From assembly GCF_020080835.1 (NCBI RefSeq), contig NC_058166.1, forward strand, positions 1,116,001-1,180,000: DNA of 64,000 nt. Direction: 5' to 3'. The notes beneath the pieces were generated by a model that made no database searches, had not been told where the DNA came from, and saw only the letters and a program-made list of their open reading frames with translations. Each line of letters opens with the position of its first letter. Within the stretch, counting starts at the first letter, position 1. A program made the translations under genes and the position numbers. The stretch comes from Cotesia glomerata. Taxonomy: Eukaryota > Arthropoda > Insecta > Hymenoptera > Braconidae. This document shows, in pieces, positions 35,521 to 47,480 of the stretch.

Positions 35521-36480
35521 AAAAATAAAATTGAAAAAATTTTCTTGAATCAAAACCACAGTTAGATTTTTAAATGATATCACCCGTCGAACTGGTCCGA
35601 AAAAAACAAAAAACTAGGTCCCCGTCATGGGAACTATACGTGTAAACTGTACATATATATGTATGAAAAATCTCTTACTCTTATAAATATAATATTATTA
35701 CTGTGACACGGATGGATTAATGGATCAGCATCTGGACCAAACTAAAACTCAATAGCCACCTCAAGGTCTATAAGATATTTAGTACTCTCTCTTTCTTCTC
35801 TTAAATCAGATCCTTTGATTCAGGAGTAAAGAGAGGAAAGAGAGAAAAGGACTAACCCCTGTATAAATAAAATGACAGGAAATAAACGCGCTGTATGCAA
35901 ATATTCGATCGTACGGTTTAATAGGGACGCTTATATTTCCCCCCACTTTCCCCTCATTCGACTATTATAACTATTATCATTGTTATTGACCGGCCAGATC
36001 GGGCACAAAAAACTCTTCCCAACTTATTCTTACATTGACAATAAAAATATATAAGAAAGGGTTCGAGCACATGCTCCCTTATTTGAATATTTCTTTTACG
36101 ATCGGAACAACAAATTTGCATCCTCATCCGCAACTTTTATCAATTTCAATCATTTTATTATTTTTATTTTTATTTTATTTAGTTTTTTTTTTATTTTCTT
36201 TATGAAGGGTGTCGGGCACTTTTATCCTTTCATACATTTCCTTTCTATATATGTTTAATATCATTATTCTGTGGGTTAAATAGTGAACTAATGCGCATTA
36301 TTACTTTCCATACGAATTTTAAACTTCCCTCTGTTTTTTTTCTGAGATTTTTTTTTTATTTTAATTTTGTAAGTTTTTTTCAAGGGCTTCGATTGGACGG
36401 ATTTTATTTTATACTATCTATGGTAAGCTAAAGAATACTTAAAAAATTTTTTTTTATTTTTTGGGATTTTGTTTAGTAGA
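35521..36480. other. Hinge between opposed 24-bp arrays
   Basis: Unique sequence with a GC-richer 35580-35640 part, a CT/GA-rich tract at 35785-35855, and T-rich stretches after 36170. No gene recognised. Confidence 0.45.
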
Positions 36481-37870
36481 AAAAAATTATGTAAGATTAT
36501 TTGACGGAATTTTTATGGGTCATTTTGAAATTTTTATGAAATATTTTAAGAAAATTGTAAGGGTTAATTTAATAAAATTTTGAGAAAAATTCTATGAGAT
36601 ATTTTGAGAAAATTTATTTGGTTAGCTTAAAGAATTTTTATGGGTCATTTTGAAATTTTTTTGGAAATTATGAGTCATTTTAATGAAAATTCTATGAATC
36701 ATTTTGAGAGAGTTGAACAGGTTAATTTTAAGGAATTTTTATGGGTCATTTTTAGGGAATTTTTGTGGGTCATTTTGAAATTTTTATGGAATATTTTGAG
36801 ATAGTTGTATGGTTTAATTTAAACAATTTTTTATGGGCCATTTTTAAGGAATTTTTATGGGTCATTTTGAAATTTTTATGGAATATTTTTATCAAATTAT
36901 ACGAGTCATTTTTATAAAATTTTAAGGAAAATTATGAGTCATTTTGAGAGAATTTAATAAGTTAATTTAAGGAATTTTTATGGACTATTTTGAGAGAATT
37001 TTTATGGTTCATTTTTAAGGAATTTTTGTGGGTCATTTTGAAATTTTTATGTAATATTTTAAGATAATTTTATGGTTTAATTTAAAGAATTTTTTATGGG
37101 CCATTTTCAGGGAATTTTTATGGGTCATTTTGAAATTTTTATGAAATATTTTTATCAAATTATACGAGTCATTTTTATAAAATTTTGAGGAAAATTCTGA
37201 GTCATTTTGAGAGAATTTAATAAGTTAATTTAAGGAATTTTTATGGGCCATTTTTAGGGAATTTTTATGAGTCATTTTGAGAGAATTTAATAAGTTAATT
37301 TAAGGAATTTTTATGAGTCATTTTGAATTTTTTATTAGTCAGAGCGAAAAAATTTTCTCAGATTACTTTGTGGAAATTTTTATGGGCCATTTTAAGGGAA
37401 TTTTTATGGGTCATTTTGAAATTTTTATGGAATATTTTGAGGAAATTTTACGGGTTATTTTAGTAAAATTTTAAGAAAAATGCCATGATTAATTTTGAGA
37501 GAATTTAATAAGTTAATTTAAGGAATTTTTTATGGGCCATTTTTAGGGAATTTTTATGGGTCATTTTGAAATTTTTATGGAATATTTTGAGGAAATTTTA
37601 CGAGTTAATTTAGTAAAATTTTAATAAAAATTCTGAGTTATTTTGAGGAAATTTTTATGAATTAATTTGAGAAAATTAATGAGTCAATTCAAGGGATTTT
37701 TATGACTCAAAATTTGTAGAAATTTTTATGGGTTATTTTGGAGAAAAATTTAATAGTAAATTTTCAAATTGTTTCAAAATTTTTATGGTTACATTTTAAA
37801 AAAATTTTTGAAAAATATTTTGAGGTAATTTTTTTGAAACATTAAAGTCACTTTTGAATAAAATTTTTTT
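36481..37870 (-). repeat. 24-bp minisatellite block 2 (inverted)
   Basis: Units TTTTTATGGGTCATTTTGAG, the reverse complement of block 1, with a composite GAATTTAATAAGTTAATTTA segment recurring. Higher-order duplications are visible, since 36840-37010 and 37090-37260 share the same order of variants. Confidence 0.92.
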
Positions 37871-38570
37871 GAGCCATTTAAAAATAATTAAGAAAATTTA
37901 TTTTTAATTTTTATTCCAGAAAATTTCTGTTCGAAATCACCCCTATAACACGACAATCGGGCTTACCGTTCGCAAGATATAGAGTAAAAAAATAAAAAGA
38001 TTGTTCCCCACATGTTCCCAATCAAGGCTCCCCCCTCCCCCTCCCACTCCGGTACTTTAATCGCCGAAAAAGCAAGTACCGATAGAAATAGACTGAAAAC
38101 GGCTTAAAAGTAAATGGTAATTTGTTTACGTGAGCACGAAACCAGTTCGGCAAACTATCAAAGCTTTTTTTGCCTACGTGGGCTGTCTGCTGATACCCGC
38201 CACCGATTACCATATCCCCCCACCCTTCACCTCCTCCCCCAACCGACGCAACACATGAGAAAAATAGTACGAGACATTTAGGCGTCTGATATATTTGTGT
38301 ATATTTTTTATCAGGCAAAGGGGAAGTGAAATAATGAATTGGAGCGAGTTTTTTAAAGTTATAGTTGCGATATCGAACACAACTTGTCTTTGTTTAGTTT
38401 TATTTTTTTTGTGCTATTTATTTGGAGTTAATGCTAATCAATGTCGTGGCTTAACTTAATAATTAATTTTTGAGATTATTTGTGAATAATTATTCTGATT
38501 GTAGTATCGAATTTTTTGAATTATTCATTAGTCGGTTTACTTGTTTTTATTTTTATTAGATGTTTTTATA
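37871..38570. other. Unique spacer with C-rich island
   Basis: 38020-38250 is GC-rich (CCCCCCTCCCCCTCCC) and carries a small hairpin, CGGTACTT at about 38051 against AAGTACCG at about 38075. The 98-codon minus-strand frame over this island has no recognisable domain. Confidence 0.4.
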
Positions 38571-39665
38571 TAAAGTTCAAAATTACCCATAAATTTTTCC
38601 TCAAAATGACTCATAAAAAATTTCTTTGATTAAATCATACAATTCTATTAAAATATTCCATAAAAATTTCAAAATAATTTATTAAATTTTCCTAAAAATG
38701 GCCTATAAAAAATTCTTTATATTAAACCATTTATAACTTCTTTCAAATATTCCATAAAAATTTTTAAATAACTTAGAAATTCTTACAAGATAACTCATAA
38801 AATTGTCTTTAAATGGTTCATCAGATTTCCTAAAATTAGTTCATGAAATTTTTTTAAAAATTACTACAACAATTTTCTTGAAATTTATTAAAAATGACCC
38901 AAAAAAATTAATTCAAAATTCCCCATAAAAATTCTCTCAAAATTCCCCATAAATATTTTCTCAAAATGACCTATAGAAATTTTCTCAAAATGACCCATAA
39001 AAATTAGCTTAGAATTTACTAAAAATTACCCATAAAAATTCTCTCAAAATTCCCCATAAAAATTATCTCAAAATGACCTATAAAAATTAGCTTAGAATTT
39101 ACTAAAAATTACCCATAAAAATTCTCTCAAAATGACCCATAAAAATTAGCTTAGAATTTACTAAAAATTACTCTTAAAAATTCTCTCAAAATTCCCCATA
39201 AATATTTTCTCAAAATGACCCATAAAAATTCTCTGAAAATGACCCATAAAAATTCTCTCAAAATGACCCATAAAAATTAGCTTAGAATTTACTAAAAATT
39301 CTCTCAAAATTTCCCATAAAAATTCTCTCAAAATGACCCATAAAAATTCTCTCAAAATGACCCATAAAAATTAGCTTAGAATTTACTAAAAATTAGCCAT
39401 AAAAATTCTCTCAAAATTCCCTATGAAAATTTCTCAAAATTTCCCATAAAAATCCTCTTAAAATGACCCATAAAATTTTCTACAAAATTCCCCATAAAAA
39501 TTTGAATTTTTTAAAAATGATCCATAAAAATTTCAAAATAAAAAAAAATTTTTATTTTAAATTCCCTCAAAATGACACATAAAAATTAGCTTAGAATTAA
39601 TAAAAAATGACCCATAAAAATTAATTTCAAATTCTCTGAAAATGACCCATAAGAAATTTTCCGAA
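38571..39665 (+). repeat. 24-bp minisatellite block 3
   Basis: Same units as block 1 in the same orientation. At 39243-39267 the exact 24-base step CCCATAAAAATTCTCTCAAAATGA is seen. The composite TTAGCTTAGAATTTACTAAA recurs several times between 39003 and 39380. Confidence 0.92.
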
Positions 39666-40490
39666 ATGACGATTTATAATAACTGATAAAAATGAATAAG
39701 AAAAAGGGTTGAAAGTAAATAAAATTAGTCGTGAAATAATTCACGGTGTTTGATTTTCTCATAGTTAAGTATGCGAAGGGTGACCCAAATACTCGAGAAT
39801 CGGGAGCCGAGTGAATGCCGATCAGATGATATTAATTTTAATAAATAATTCGAGTTGCGTCGTCTGTAAAAGTGTTTTTACCTGGTCCCATTGTTGGCTA
39901 TCGTCCTTTTGTGCTGGAGGATATATAACTAAGCCATAACCCACCTTCTATATTCTTATCCCATTGGTGAGTAATACAATAAGCTCTTACCTGACTTTTT
40001 TCTCTCTCTCCCACTCTTACATCACTCAACTTCGGTGTCTCTTATTATGCAGTATTATATATTATACATTATTCTGTGGCCCTGAGGATCTTGATCTCGG
40101 TATCGACGCACCCGCACCCTCACAATAATCAATCCCAGGTACTATTCCAGTTACGCTTACACTCAATATCTTTTGCTTGAGTTTACTTCAGTTTGCTCGA
40201 GTCTTTGTCAGCGTTGTTTACACTTTTTTTAGATTAACATAGGTACGCTCTCTGAGCTTCAATAATGCACCGGCGAGTCATCGGTTTTAACTTTTTTTAT
40301 TACTCTCAGTCAGTTTTTATTCCGAAGTGATTGGAGGAATTTTTGACTTTGCTTGTTTTTTTACGTCAACAGCTCAACTATCCATGTCAAAATCTTAAAC
40401 GGAATCTATCGTTAGAAATATTAAATGAAAAAAAAATAAAAACTTTAATTAAAGATTTTTTAATATCGATTTTTAAGAGATTTATTGAAA
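39666..40490. other. Hinge, unique
   Basis: Single-copy-looking sequence with a (CT)n tract at about 40000-40012 and richer patches near 39780 and 40080-40150. No exon with splice support. Confidence 0.4.
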
Positions 40491-41345
40491 AAAAAAATTT
40501 TTATTTTGAAATTTTTATGGAATATTTTTAGGAAATCTTACCGGTCATTTTAATAAAATTTTAATGAAAATTCTATGGGTAATTTTGAGAGAATTTAATA
40601 AATTATTTTAAGGAATTTTTATGGGTCATTTTGAAATTTTTATGTAATATTTTAGTGAAATTGTAAGATTTAATTAAAGAAATTTTTTATGGGTCATTTG
40701 GAAAAATTTTTTATGGGGAATTTTGAATGAATTCTTATAGGCAATTTTTAATAAATTAAAAAAAAAAATTATGGGTCATTTTGAGAAAATTTTTATAGTT
40801 GATTTTGAGTTAATTATTGTAGGTAATTTTTAATAAATTTTGAGTAAATTTTTATGGGTCATTTTTAAAAAATTAAAAAAAAATTTTATGGGTCATTTTG
40901 AGAAAATTTTTATGGAGAATTTTGAGATAATTTTTATGGTAAATTTTGAGTTTATTTTTATAGGTAATTTTTAATAAATTTTGATTAAATTATTATGGGT
41001 CATTTTTAAAAAATTAAAAAAAAAATTTTTATGGGTCATTTTGACTAAATTTTTATGGGGAATTTTGAATTAGTTATTATGGGTCATTTTTAAAATATAA
41101 AAAAAAAATTTTATGGGTCATTTTGAGAGAATTATTATGGGGAATTTTGAATTAGTTTTTATGGGTCATTTTTAATAATTTTCGAGCAAATTTTTATGGG
41201 TCATTTTGAAAGAATTTTTGTGGGGAATTTTAAATTAATTTTTATGGGTCATTTTTAGAAAAATAAAAAAAAAAATTTTATTTGTTATTTTGAAATTTCT
41301 ATGGGTCATTTTGAAGAAAAAAATATTTTTTCTCTTGAAAATTTT
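40491..41345 (-). repeat. 24-bp minisatellite block 4 (inverted)
   Basis: Units ATTTTTATGGGTCATTTTGA and TTTTTATGGGGAATTTTGA, opposed to block 3 across 0.8 kb. Many units carry a poly-A expansion after AAAAATTAA. Confidence 0.9.
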
Positions 41346-41823
41346 TTATTCCATTAGACCCGGAAATTTCCGTTCTAAAACACTACTATGGTCTAAAATT
41401 TAAAAAATATTTTTCAAATGATAAAATTAATCTATTTTAAAATTTCCGTTTGAATTTTCCTTCGAGGGCTTGCATCCAACCATTTTTAAAAAATTTTCCT
41501 TAAAATCTGTTTCTCTCTTCACTACTAACACCCCCTTATCCCTAAAAATGCCATCAATTGCTTTTATCACCCAAACAAACACATAAACCTCTGGATAATT
41601 TTTCAAACATTACTCACAAAGTCTCAGCGGCATATTTGATCCAAAAAACAGGTTCAAAAGTATATTTTTGTGGACAGGTGTGTTTGCCAGATAAGATCAA
41701 AATTATCCGGTATTTCTCGTAAACATTTTCTCGATTTTCTGAGTTTTTATCTTAACCAAATATTGCACCAATCCCAACAATAAAAGTTCTTACAATTGAA
41801 CCTGCAGATGATTGTTAAGTAAT
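41346..41823. other. Spacer
   Basis: AT-rich, starting with one degraded satellite core (AGACCCGGAAATTTCCG near 41357). No gene recognised. Confidence 0.4.
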
Positions 41824-41848
41824 AAAAAAAAAAAAAAAAAAAAAAAAA
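41824..41848 (+). repeat. Poly-A run (25)
   Basis: Uninterrupted A run directly left of the GGGCCC-rich patch. Confidence 0.95.
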
Positions 41849-42240
41849 CGTCGGCGCCACTCGAAACTTCAAACCGGGCCCGATAAGGCCCCGGGCCTTA
41901 CAAGTTTGGGATAATAAAATGTACCAATAGATATTTTGGGTAATAAATCTCGGGAGTTCCCATATTGGGCCCATGAGGCCCAATCCTGATTTTGGGCCTT
42001 ATTTCCATATCGGGGTTTAATTATCATATTCGAGATACTCGTGTGTTATCTTGTTTGTTGTTGTTGATATTAATGTACACAGTGGGCCCATTTGTATTTT
42101 ATTGGGCCAGGTGGATCCAAAGGGCCCCGGGAGAGGGGGTTATAAGGAATAAGAGGAGTTTTAGTGATCGCGGTGACACTATTGCTTTAATATTGAGTTT
42201 TAGGGTCGAAATCCGTCATTAGGATTAGCATCCACTTGAG
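41849..42240. other. GGGCCC/GGCCCA-dense patch
   Basis: At least eight GGCCC/GGGCC words in about 280 bases (near 41877, 41888, 41963, 41975, 41992, 42083, 42103, 42121), including TTGGGCCCAT, CCCCGGGCC and GGGCCCCGGG. This is exceptional in the AT-rich surroundings. Both strands carry short open frames with no family resemblance. It could be a regulatory cluster or the remains of a mobile element. Confidence 0.6.
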
Positions 42241-42480
42241 AGATTCTTCGGCTGTTCGGCACCGTGAGACTCTCGGGGACTTATAATTATTTATGGCCTC
42301 TAATTATTCTTGTGCTCGGGAGTTTCTTTGTGATTAATTGCAAGTTTTCAGCTGGGGCTTAAGGCTACTTTTTGGGTGGTGGGGATTAAATTATTATGGT
42401 TGAATGGAGATTTTTGGTTATTTTGGATTATTGGAGTGGATTTTTACAAAGAAAATTTGTTATATAGAGTGAAGGTAATG
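42241..42480. other. Spacer
   Basis: Unique sequence leading into block 5. No gene recognised. Confidence 0.35.
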
Positions 42481-43860
42481 AGAAAAAATTTTTGGATAAT
42501 TTTTCTGGAAATGGAAGTGAAATTTTAAAGGGAATTTTTGAGGAAATTTTTATGAGTCATTTTTAAATTTTTATGAGTGATTTTGAAGAATTTTTATGGG
42601 TAATTTTGAAGAAAATTTAATCAGTTTTAAAAAAATTTTGTGGACTATTTTGAGAAATTTTTCTGGATCAAATTTAAGAAATTTTTGTGAATAATTTTTA
42701 AAGAATTTTTTTTGAATTTTTATGGGGAATTTTTAGGAAATTTTTATGGGTCATTTATGAATTTTTATGAGTAATTTTGAAGAATTTTAAGGGAAATTTA
42801 ATCAGTTATTTTGAGGAAATTTTATGGATTATTTTGAGGAATTTTTCTGGATCAAATTTAAGAAATTTTTATGAGTCATTTTGAAGAATTTTTATGGACC
42901 ATTTGAAATTTCTATGAGGCATTTTGAAATTTTTATCGGTTATTTTGAGAAAATTTTTATGAGTCATCTTTGAATTTTTATGAGTAATTTTGAAGAATTT
43001 TTATGGGTAATTTTGAGGGAAATTTAATCAGTTATTTTAAAAAAATTTTGTGAATTATTTTGAGGAATTTTTCGTAATTAAATTTAAGAAATTTTTATGG
43101 GTAATTTTTGAATTTTTATGAATAATTTTGAAATTTTTATGGGTAATTTTGAAGAGAATTTAATCAATTATTTTAAGAAAATTTTTATGGGTCATTTTGA
43201 AAAATTTTTTTAGGATTGATTTTGAATTTTTATGGGTCATTTTAAAATTTTTATAAGTAATTCTAAAGGATTTTTTCAGGAACGATTTTGAAATTTTTAT
43301 GGGTCATTTTGAGGAAAATTTAATTAATTGTTGTAAGAATATTTTTATGGGTCATTTTGAAGAACTTTTTTTAGATCAATTTTGAATTTTTATGGGTTAT
43401 TTTGAGGGAAATTCAATCAATTGTTTTAAGAAAATTTTTATGGGTCATTTTGAAGAATTTTTTAAGGATTGATTTTGAAAAATTTTTGTGGATTATTTTG
43501 AGGAAATTTTTATGGGTAATTTTGAGAATAATTTAATCAATTTTTTTAAGAAAATTTTTATGGGTCATTTTGAAGAATTTTTTTAGAATTGATTTTGAAT
43601 TTTTATAAGTTATTTTGAGTAAATTATTATGGATCATTTTTAAATTTTTATAAGTAATTTTGAGTAATTTTTTTTGGGGACTATTTTGAAATTTTTATGG
43701 GTCATTTTGAGGGAAATTTAATCAATTGTTTTAAGAATATTTTTATGGGTCATTTTGAAGAATTTTATGGATTATTTTGAAGAATTTTTATGGGTTATTT
43801 TGAGGAAATTTTTATGGGTAATTTTGAAATTTTTATAAATCAATTTAAAAAAAAATTACA
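42481..43860 (-). repeat. 24-bp minisatellite block 5 (inverted), longer composites
   Basis: Units TTTTTATGGGTCATTTTGAAGAA alternate with GGGAAATTTAATCAATTGTTTTAAG. The pair recurs roughly every 150-190 bases, for example near 43140, 43320, 43420, 43530 and 43710, so a higher-order unit is built from 24-base bricks. Confidence 0.88.
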
Positions 43861-44700
43861 TTGTTTATTTTCGGAATAACATTCTTAAAAATTCTTTTTT
43901 TATTCTCTATCCTGCAATCTAATTCCAATTCTTCAAATATTCCCAATAGATGGCGCCAGCAGCCTTAAAGTCCAACTATTTACTAAGCCGTCTACTACCT
44001 AAAAAAATAAATAAAATTTCGTTCATCTTTGACCATAACAAAAAAAAAGACATCAAACATTTCGAAAGTTTCTATTAAAAATTCTCCCTAATGTCATAAT
44101 TACCCGAAAAACACGCCCGTAATGAACGGAACTAAAATTACAGTCAGCTGCCGCAACACATCGGGTGCCAGAGTTGCGATAAAATCTCCGGCGTGCTTAT
44201 AAATGTATATATACATATACATATTGATCTTGATATCGATCGATAGATGTTCGACGCGATTAAACCTAGAACGGTTTGTTATTTGGATCACCTGGCGCTG
44301 TCTGTTGCCATTCCTGACGATCATCGACCTTATTTTGTGTGTCGACGCACATATACACACATATGTACACAATTATGCGCACATAGAGGCTAAAACTGCG
44401 AAAAAAAACGTGATTTTCGAGAATTTTTTTGACAGGGAAAATAAAGGAATTTAGAGATCGAATTTTCTTTATTTTATTAAGGGTACATTAAAAATTATTA
44501 CTCTAAATTTTTATTAAAAAATATTTAATTATTACAAAGTTATTAACAATTTCGTAGAGCACTAGAAAAAATTAGATAACTCAAAAACGGATCATCTGAA
44601 CATAAGAACCCAAATTGATTTTTAATCAGTAAGAATGTAGTTATTGTTGCACGTACGGAATTTAAAAAATTTTGATTTTAGAGATTTTTTTAGCTGGGTT
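43861..44700. other. Unique island with CTCF-like site
   Basis: Includes a CTCF-like word at 43943-43956 and a richer stretch at 44100-44350 with several CGATCG/GATCATCG words. The minus strand from about 44190 to 44100 encodes a short hydrophobic C-terminus-like peptide, listed among the rejected items. No splice-supported exon. Confidence 0.4.
43943..43956 (+). promoter_or_regulatory. CTCF-like motif
   Basis: CCAATAGATGGCGC differs from the CTCF core CCASYAGRKGGCGC only at the fourth base. It is followed by CAGCAG. It lies just outside the end of minisatellite block 5. Confidence 0.5.
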
Positions 44701-45170
44701 AAAACAAAAAAGAAACGGTAAAAATAATGAGAAAATTTTCAGACTCCATTTTTTTTTAAATTAAAATTAAATTAAATTGTAGTACGGAAAATTTTGAATA
44801 AAAAAACTTGATAATTTTCCGGAAAATTTTGTTATTTTCTAAAAAAAAAATAAAAAAAACTTGTAAATACTATTTTTCAAAAGACTTTTTTTGTAGCTCG
44901 GAAAATTTTCAATCAAAATTCATATTAAATTTTCCAAAAAAGCTTATCAATTTTTAGAAAAAAAAAAAAACTTCCCAAAAACTACAAGAATTTTTCTAAT
45001 TTTCCGTATTAGTCATACTTTGACTCCAAATATCTGGAAAATAAAGCGATTTATGGAAAATTTATAAGAAATTTTCTTTAGAGTGAAAAATTTTCTTTGA
45101 AATTTCATAACAATTTTAGAAAAATTTCCATAAGTTTCCAGAAAAAGGGAGAAAATTTCCAAAAAAATTG
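44701..45170 (-). repeat. Degraded satellite core copies
   Basis: Two recognisable ATTGTAG(T/C).CGGAAAATTTT landmarks near 44776 and 44890, with TCCAAAA words. The rest is too diverged to set monomer limits. Confidence 0.5.
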
Positions 45171-45784
45171 AAAAAAGCTATTTGTAAGGTTACAAATTGA
45201 ATTTCCTAATTTTAGTGTAAATATATCACGAATGTGCTTGATATATAGAATATGTAGTAGTGTAGAGAATATAGACATGATGTATAGAAACATATATATA
45301 TATATATAATACGAGGAGTTAATACGTCGTCACGCGTCTCTGAACAATGGCATTAATAGGCCCCGGCGAGTTATTAATTGCCGGTACCCGCCGGATATGA
45401 CTGTCTATAGCTCTATATAGCCGTATATCTATATAGTATGTATATACATAGATCTATAGATATATAGATACATAAAGAGTCTCTTTACTTGTAAATATCA
45501 GCCTTTACTCGGCTATAGACTCTACATTGTAGACTGTATGGGTATGGGTACAGTACATATATCAACATATGTGAGAAAGAGAGAAAAAGAGTCTCGATTC
45601 ATTCGTTGACGAGCGATTGTTCCACCTGCCAACTGGTTCAATGTCAAACAGTCCAACAATCGGACATTTTTATTTCGCTTCTTCGGGTCTATAGTTGATT
45701 TTTTTTTTACCTTAAAATTACTTTTTTTTTTTTTTTTAAGGACTATTTGATAAGTTAGAAGAATTTAAGGAGATGAATTTTGGG
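45171..45784. other. Spacer with TATATA/CTATAGATATA simple repeats
   Basis: AT microsatellite at 45292-45309 and a TATATAG/CTATATAGATATATAGATAC tract at 45405-45475. A richer island at 45330-45400 contains GGCCCCGGCG and GCCGGTACCCGCCGG. No gene recognised. Confidence 0.45.
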
Positions 45785-46800
45785 TATTAGTTACTTCTAG
45801 GAGGGTCATAGTTGCTACTAGGAGGGTTATAATAGCTACTAGGAGGGTCATAGTTACTACTAGTGAAATCTAAGTTGTTACTAGGAAGGTTATGATTGCT
45901 ATCAGGGTCACAATTGATACTATTAGGGTCGTAATTGCTATTAGGAAGGTTATAGTAGCTACTAGGAGGGTTATAATAGCTACTAGGAGGGTCATAGTTA
46001 CTACTAGTGAAATCTAAGTTGTTACTAGGAAGGTTATGATTGCTATTAGGGTCACAATTGATACTATTAGGGTCGTAATTGCTATTAGGAAGGTTATAGT
46101 AGCTATTGGGAGGATCATAGTTGCTACTAGGAGGCTCATAGTTGCTACTAGGAGGGTCAGAATTGTTACTAGGAAAGTTAAGATTGTTATTGGGGTCATA
46201 GTTGATACTATTAGGGTGATAATTGCTATTAGCAAGGTCAAAGTAGCTACTAGGACGGTCATAGTTGCTACTAGGAGGATTATAGTTGTTATTAGGAAGG
46301 TCATAATTCCTACTAGGAGGATTATAGTTGTTATTAGGATGGTCATAATTGCTATTAGGGTCATAGTTGATACTATTAGGGTAATAATTGCGACTAAGTG
46401 TCATATTTGCAACTATTAGAGTCATAATTTCAATTAGTAAGGTCATATTAGCTACTAGAAGGGTCATAGTTGCTACCAGTGAGATCATAGTTGTTACTAG
46501 GTAGGTAATAATTGTTATTAGGGTCATAGTTGACACTATTAGGGTAATAATTATGACTATTAAAGTCATAATTGCTATTAGTGAGGTTATAGTAGCTACT
46601 AGCAGGGTCATAGTTGCTACTAGGGAGATTATAGTTGTTACTAGGAAGGTAATAATTGCTATTAGGGTTATAGTTGATACTATAAAAGAGCATAATTGCT
46701 ACTAGGATAGTTTTAGTAACTACTATTGTAAATTTTCAATGTATTAGGACTACTAGGATCATTTTTAGGACTACTAGGATAATTATTAGGACTCCTAATT
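45785..46800 (+). repeat. 21-bp array 1 (GTTGCTACTAGGAGGGTCATA)
   Basis: About 45 units. TTGCTAC at 46121 and 46142 gives an exact 21-base step. Variants alternate GCTACTAGGAGG, GTTACTAGGAAG and GATACTATTAGGGTCATAA, and a composite of about 160 bases is duplicated (45830-45990 versus 46000-46090). Because the unit is seven codons and poor in stops, long frames stay open on both strands. The minus-strand 45787-46611 frame reads as NYDPPSS-type heptapeptides, switching partway to a Val/Ile/Thr-rich frame. I treat this as incidental. Confidence 0.93.
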
Positions 46801-47480
46801 TGTAAAGGACTCCTGATCAGTAAAAAGTCAGTGACCTCAGTCCCGACTTCTTAAACTATATCTATTTTATCTTCCATCACTTCTCACCCTCTCACACACC
46901 AGCGATCACCCAGAAACGGCATCGCCACTATCATTACATTCTTCCACTCTGAAATACTCGACTAATGACAGGAAAACTGCCTACACACTACTGCTCCCCC
47001 TCCTTTATATCATCTCTGATAGATCTTCGGCTTTGAACTGCACAACAATCAAACAAACCTTTCAACCACTCAAAAACGGATCTAGATCACAGTACATTTC
47101 ATAAAATATATGACTTTTAAATTATTATTATTATTGATGAATATAAAAAAAATACAGTACCTTCCCCCTCTCTATAAAAATTTATTTCGCAATAAATTCA
47201 TTAAAATTGGTCTTTATTCTACGAACAATTGATACGAACATTATGATATTATTAAATACATTTTTTGCTAATATACAAAGACCAGACAAAGATCAAGACC
47301 GAGGCCGCCTGTAGGCGGAGAAGGGGAGAGGGAATAGAGGGGACTTTTTTTTTACTTCCTCTGATTATCTTCTCTATTAATCAGTGACTTCATCGTAATT
47401 AAGAACAGAGGATTTCTTGAGAAAGAGTGTAGCTTTCAAAATTGATATTTTTTTAGCCTAAATTAATTTTTTTTTAAATA
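46801..47480. other. Hinge between opposed 21-bp arrays
   Basis: Unique sequence. It is richer at 46860-46950 (CTCTCACACACCAGCG) and 47300-47345 (GAGGCCGCCTGTAGGCGG). No exon recognised. Confidence 0.4.

Noticed and set aside
38022..38318. 98-codon minus-strand Gly/Arg-containing frame
   Set aside because: It follows a C-rich simple stretch. No domain or splice support.
38571..39665. CRISPR-like array
   Set aside because: The 24-bp units are contiguous and variable with no unique spacers of constant length, in a eukaryotic context.
41824..42240. Retroposed copy with poly-A tail
   Set aside because: The A run lies at the left with the GC-rich patch to its right. For a plus-strand insertion the tail would be at the right, and for a minus-strand one it would appear as T, so the polarity is wrong.
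44100..44190. Hydrophobic C-terminus-like peptide on the minus strand (LRQLTVILVPFITGVFFG then stop)
   Set aside because: Only about 30 codons, preceded by a TATA microsatellite with no convincing acceptor. A chance frame is more likely, though RNA data could revive it.
45787..46611. 274-codon minus-strand frame of NYDPPSS heptapeptides
   Set aside because: The unit is 21 bases (seven codons) and stop-poor, so frames stay open on both strands of the same DNA. The frame switches mid-array from a Val/Ile/Thr-rich reading to the Asn/Tyr/Pro reading. No start context, splice site or non-repeat domain.
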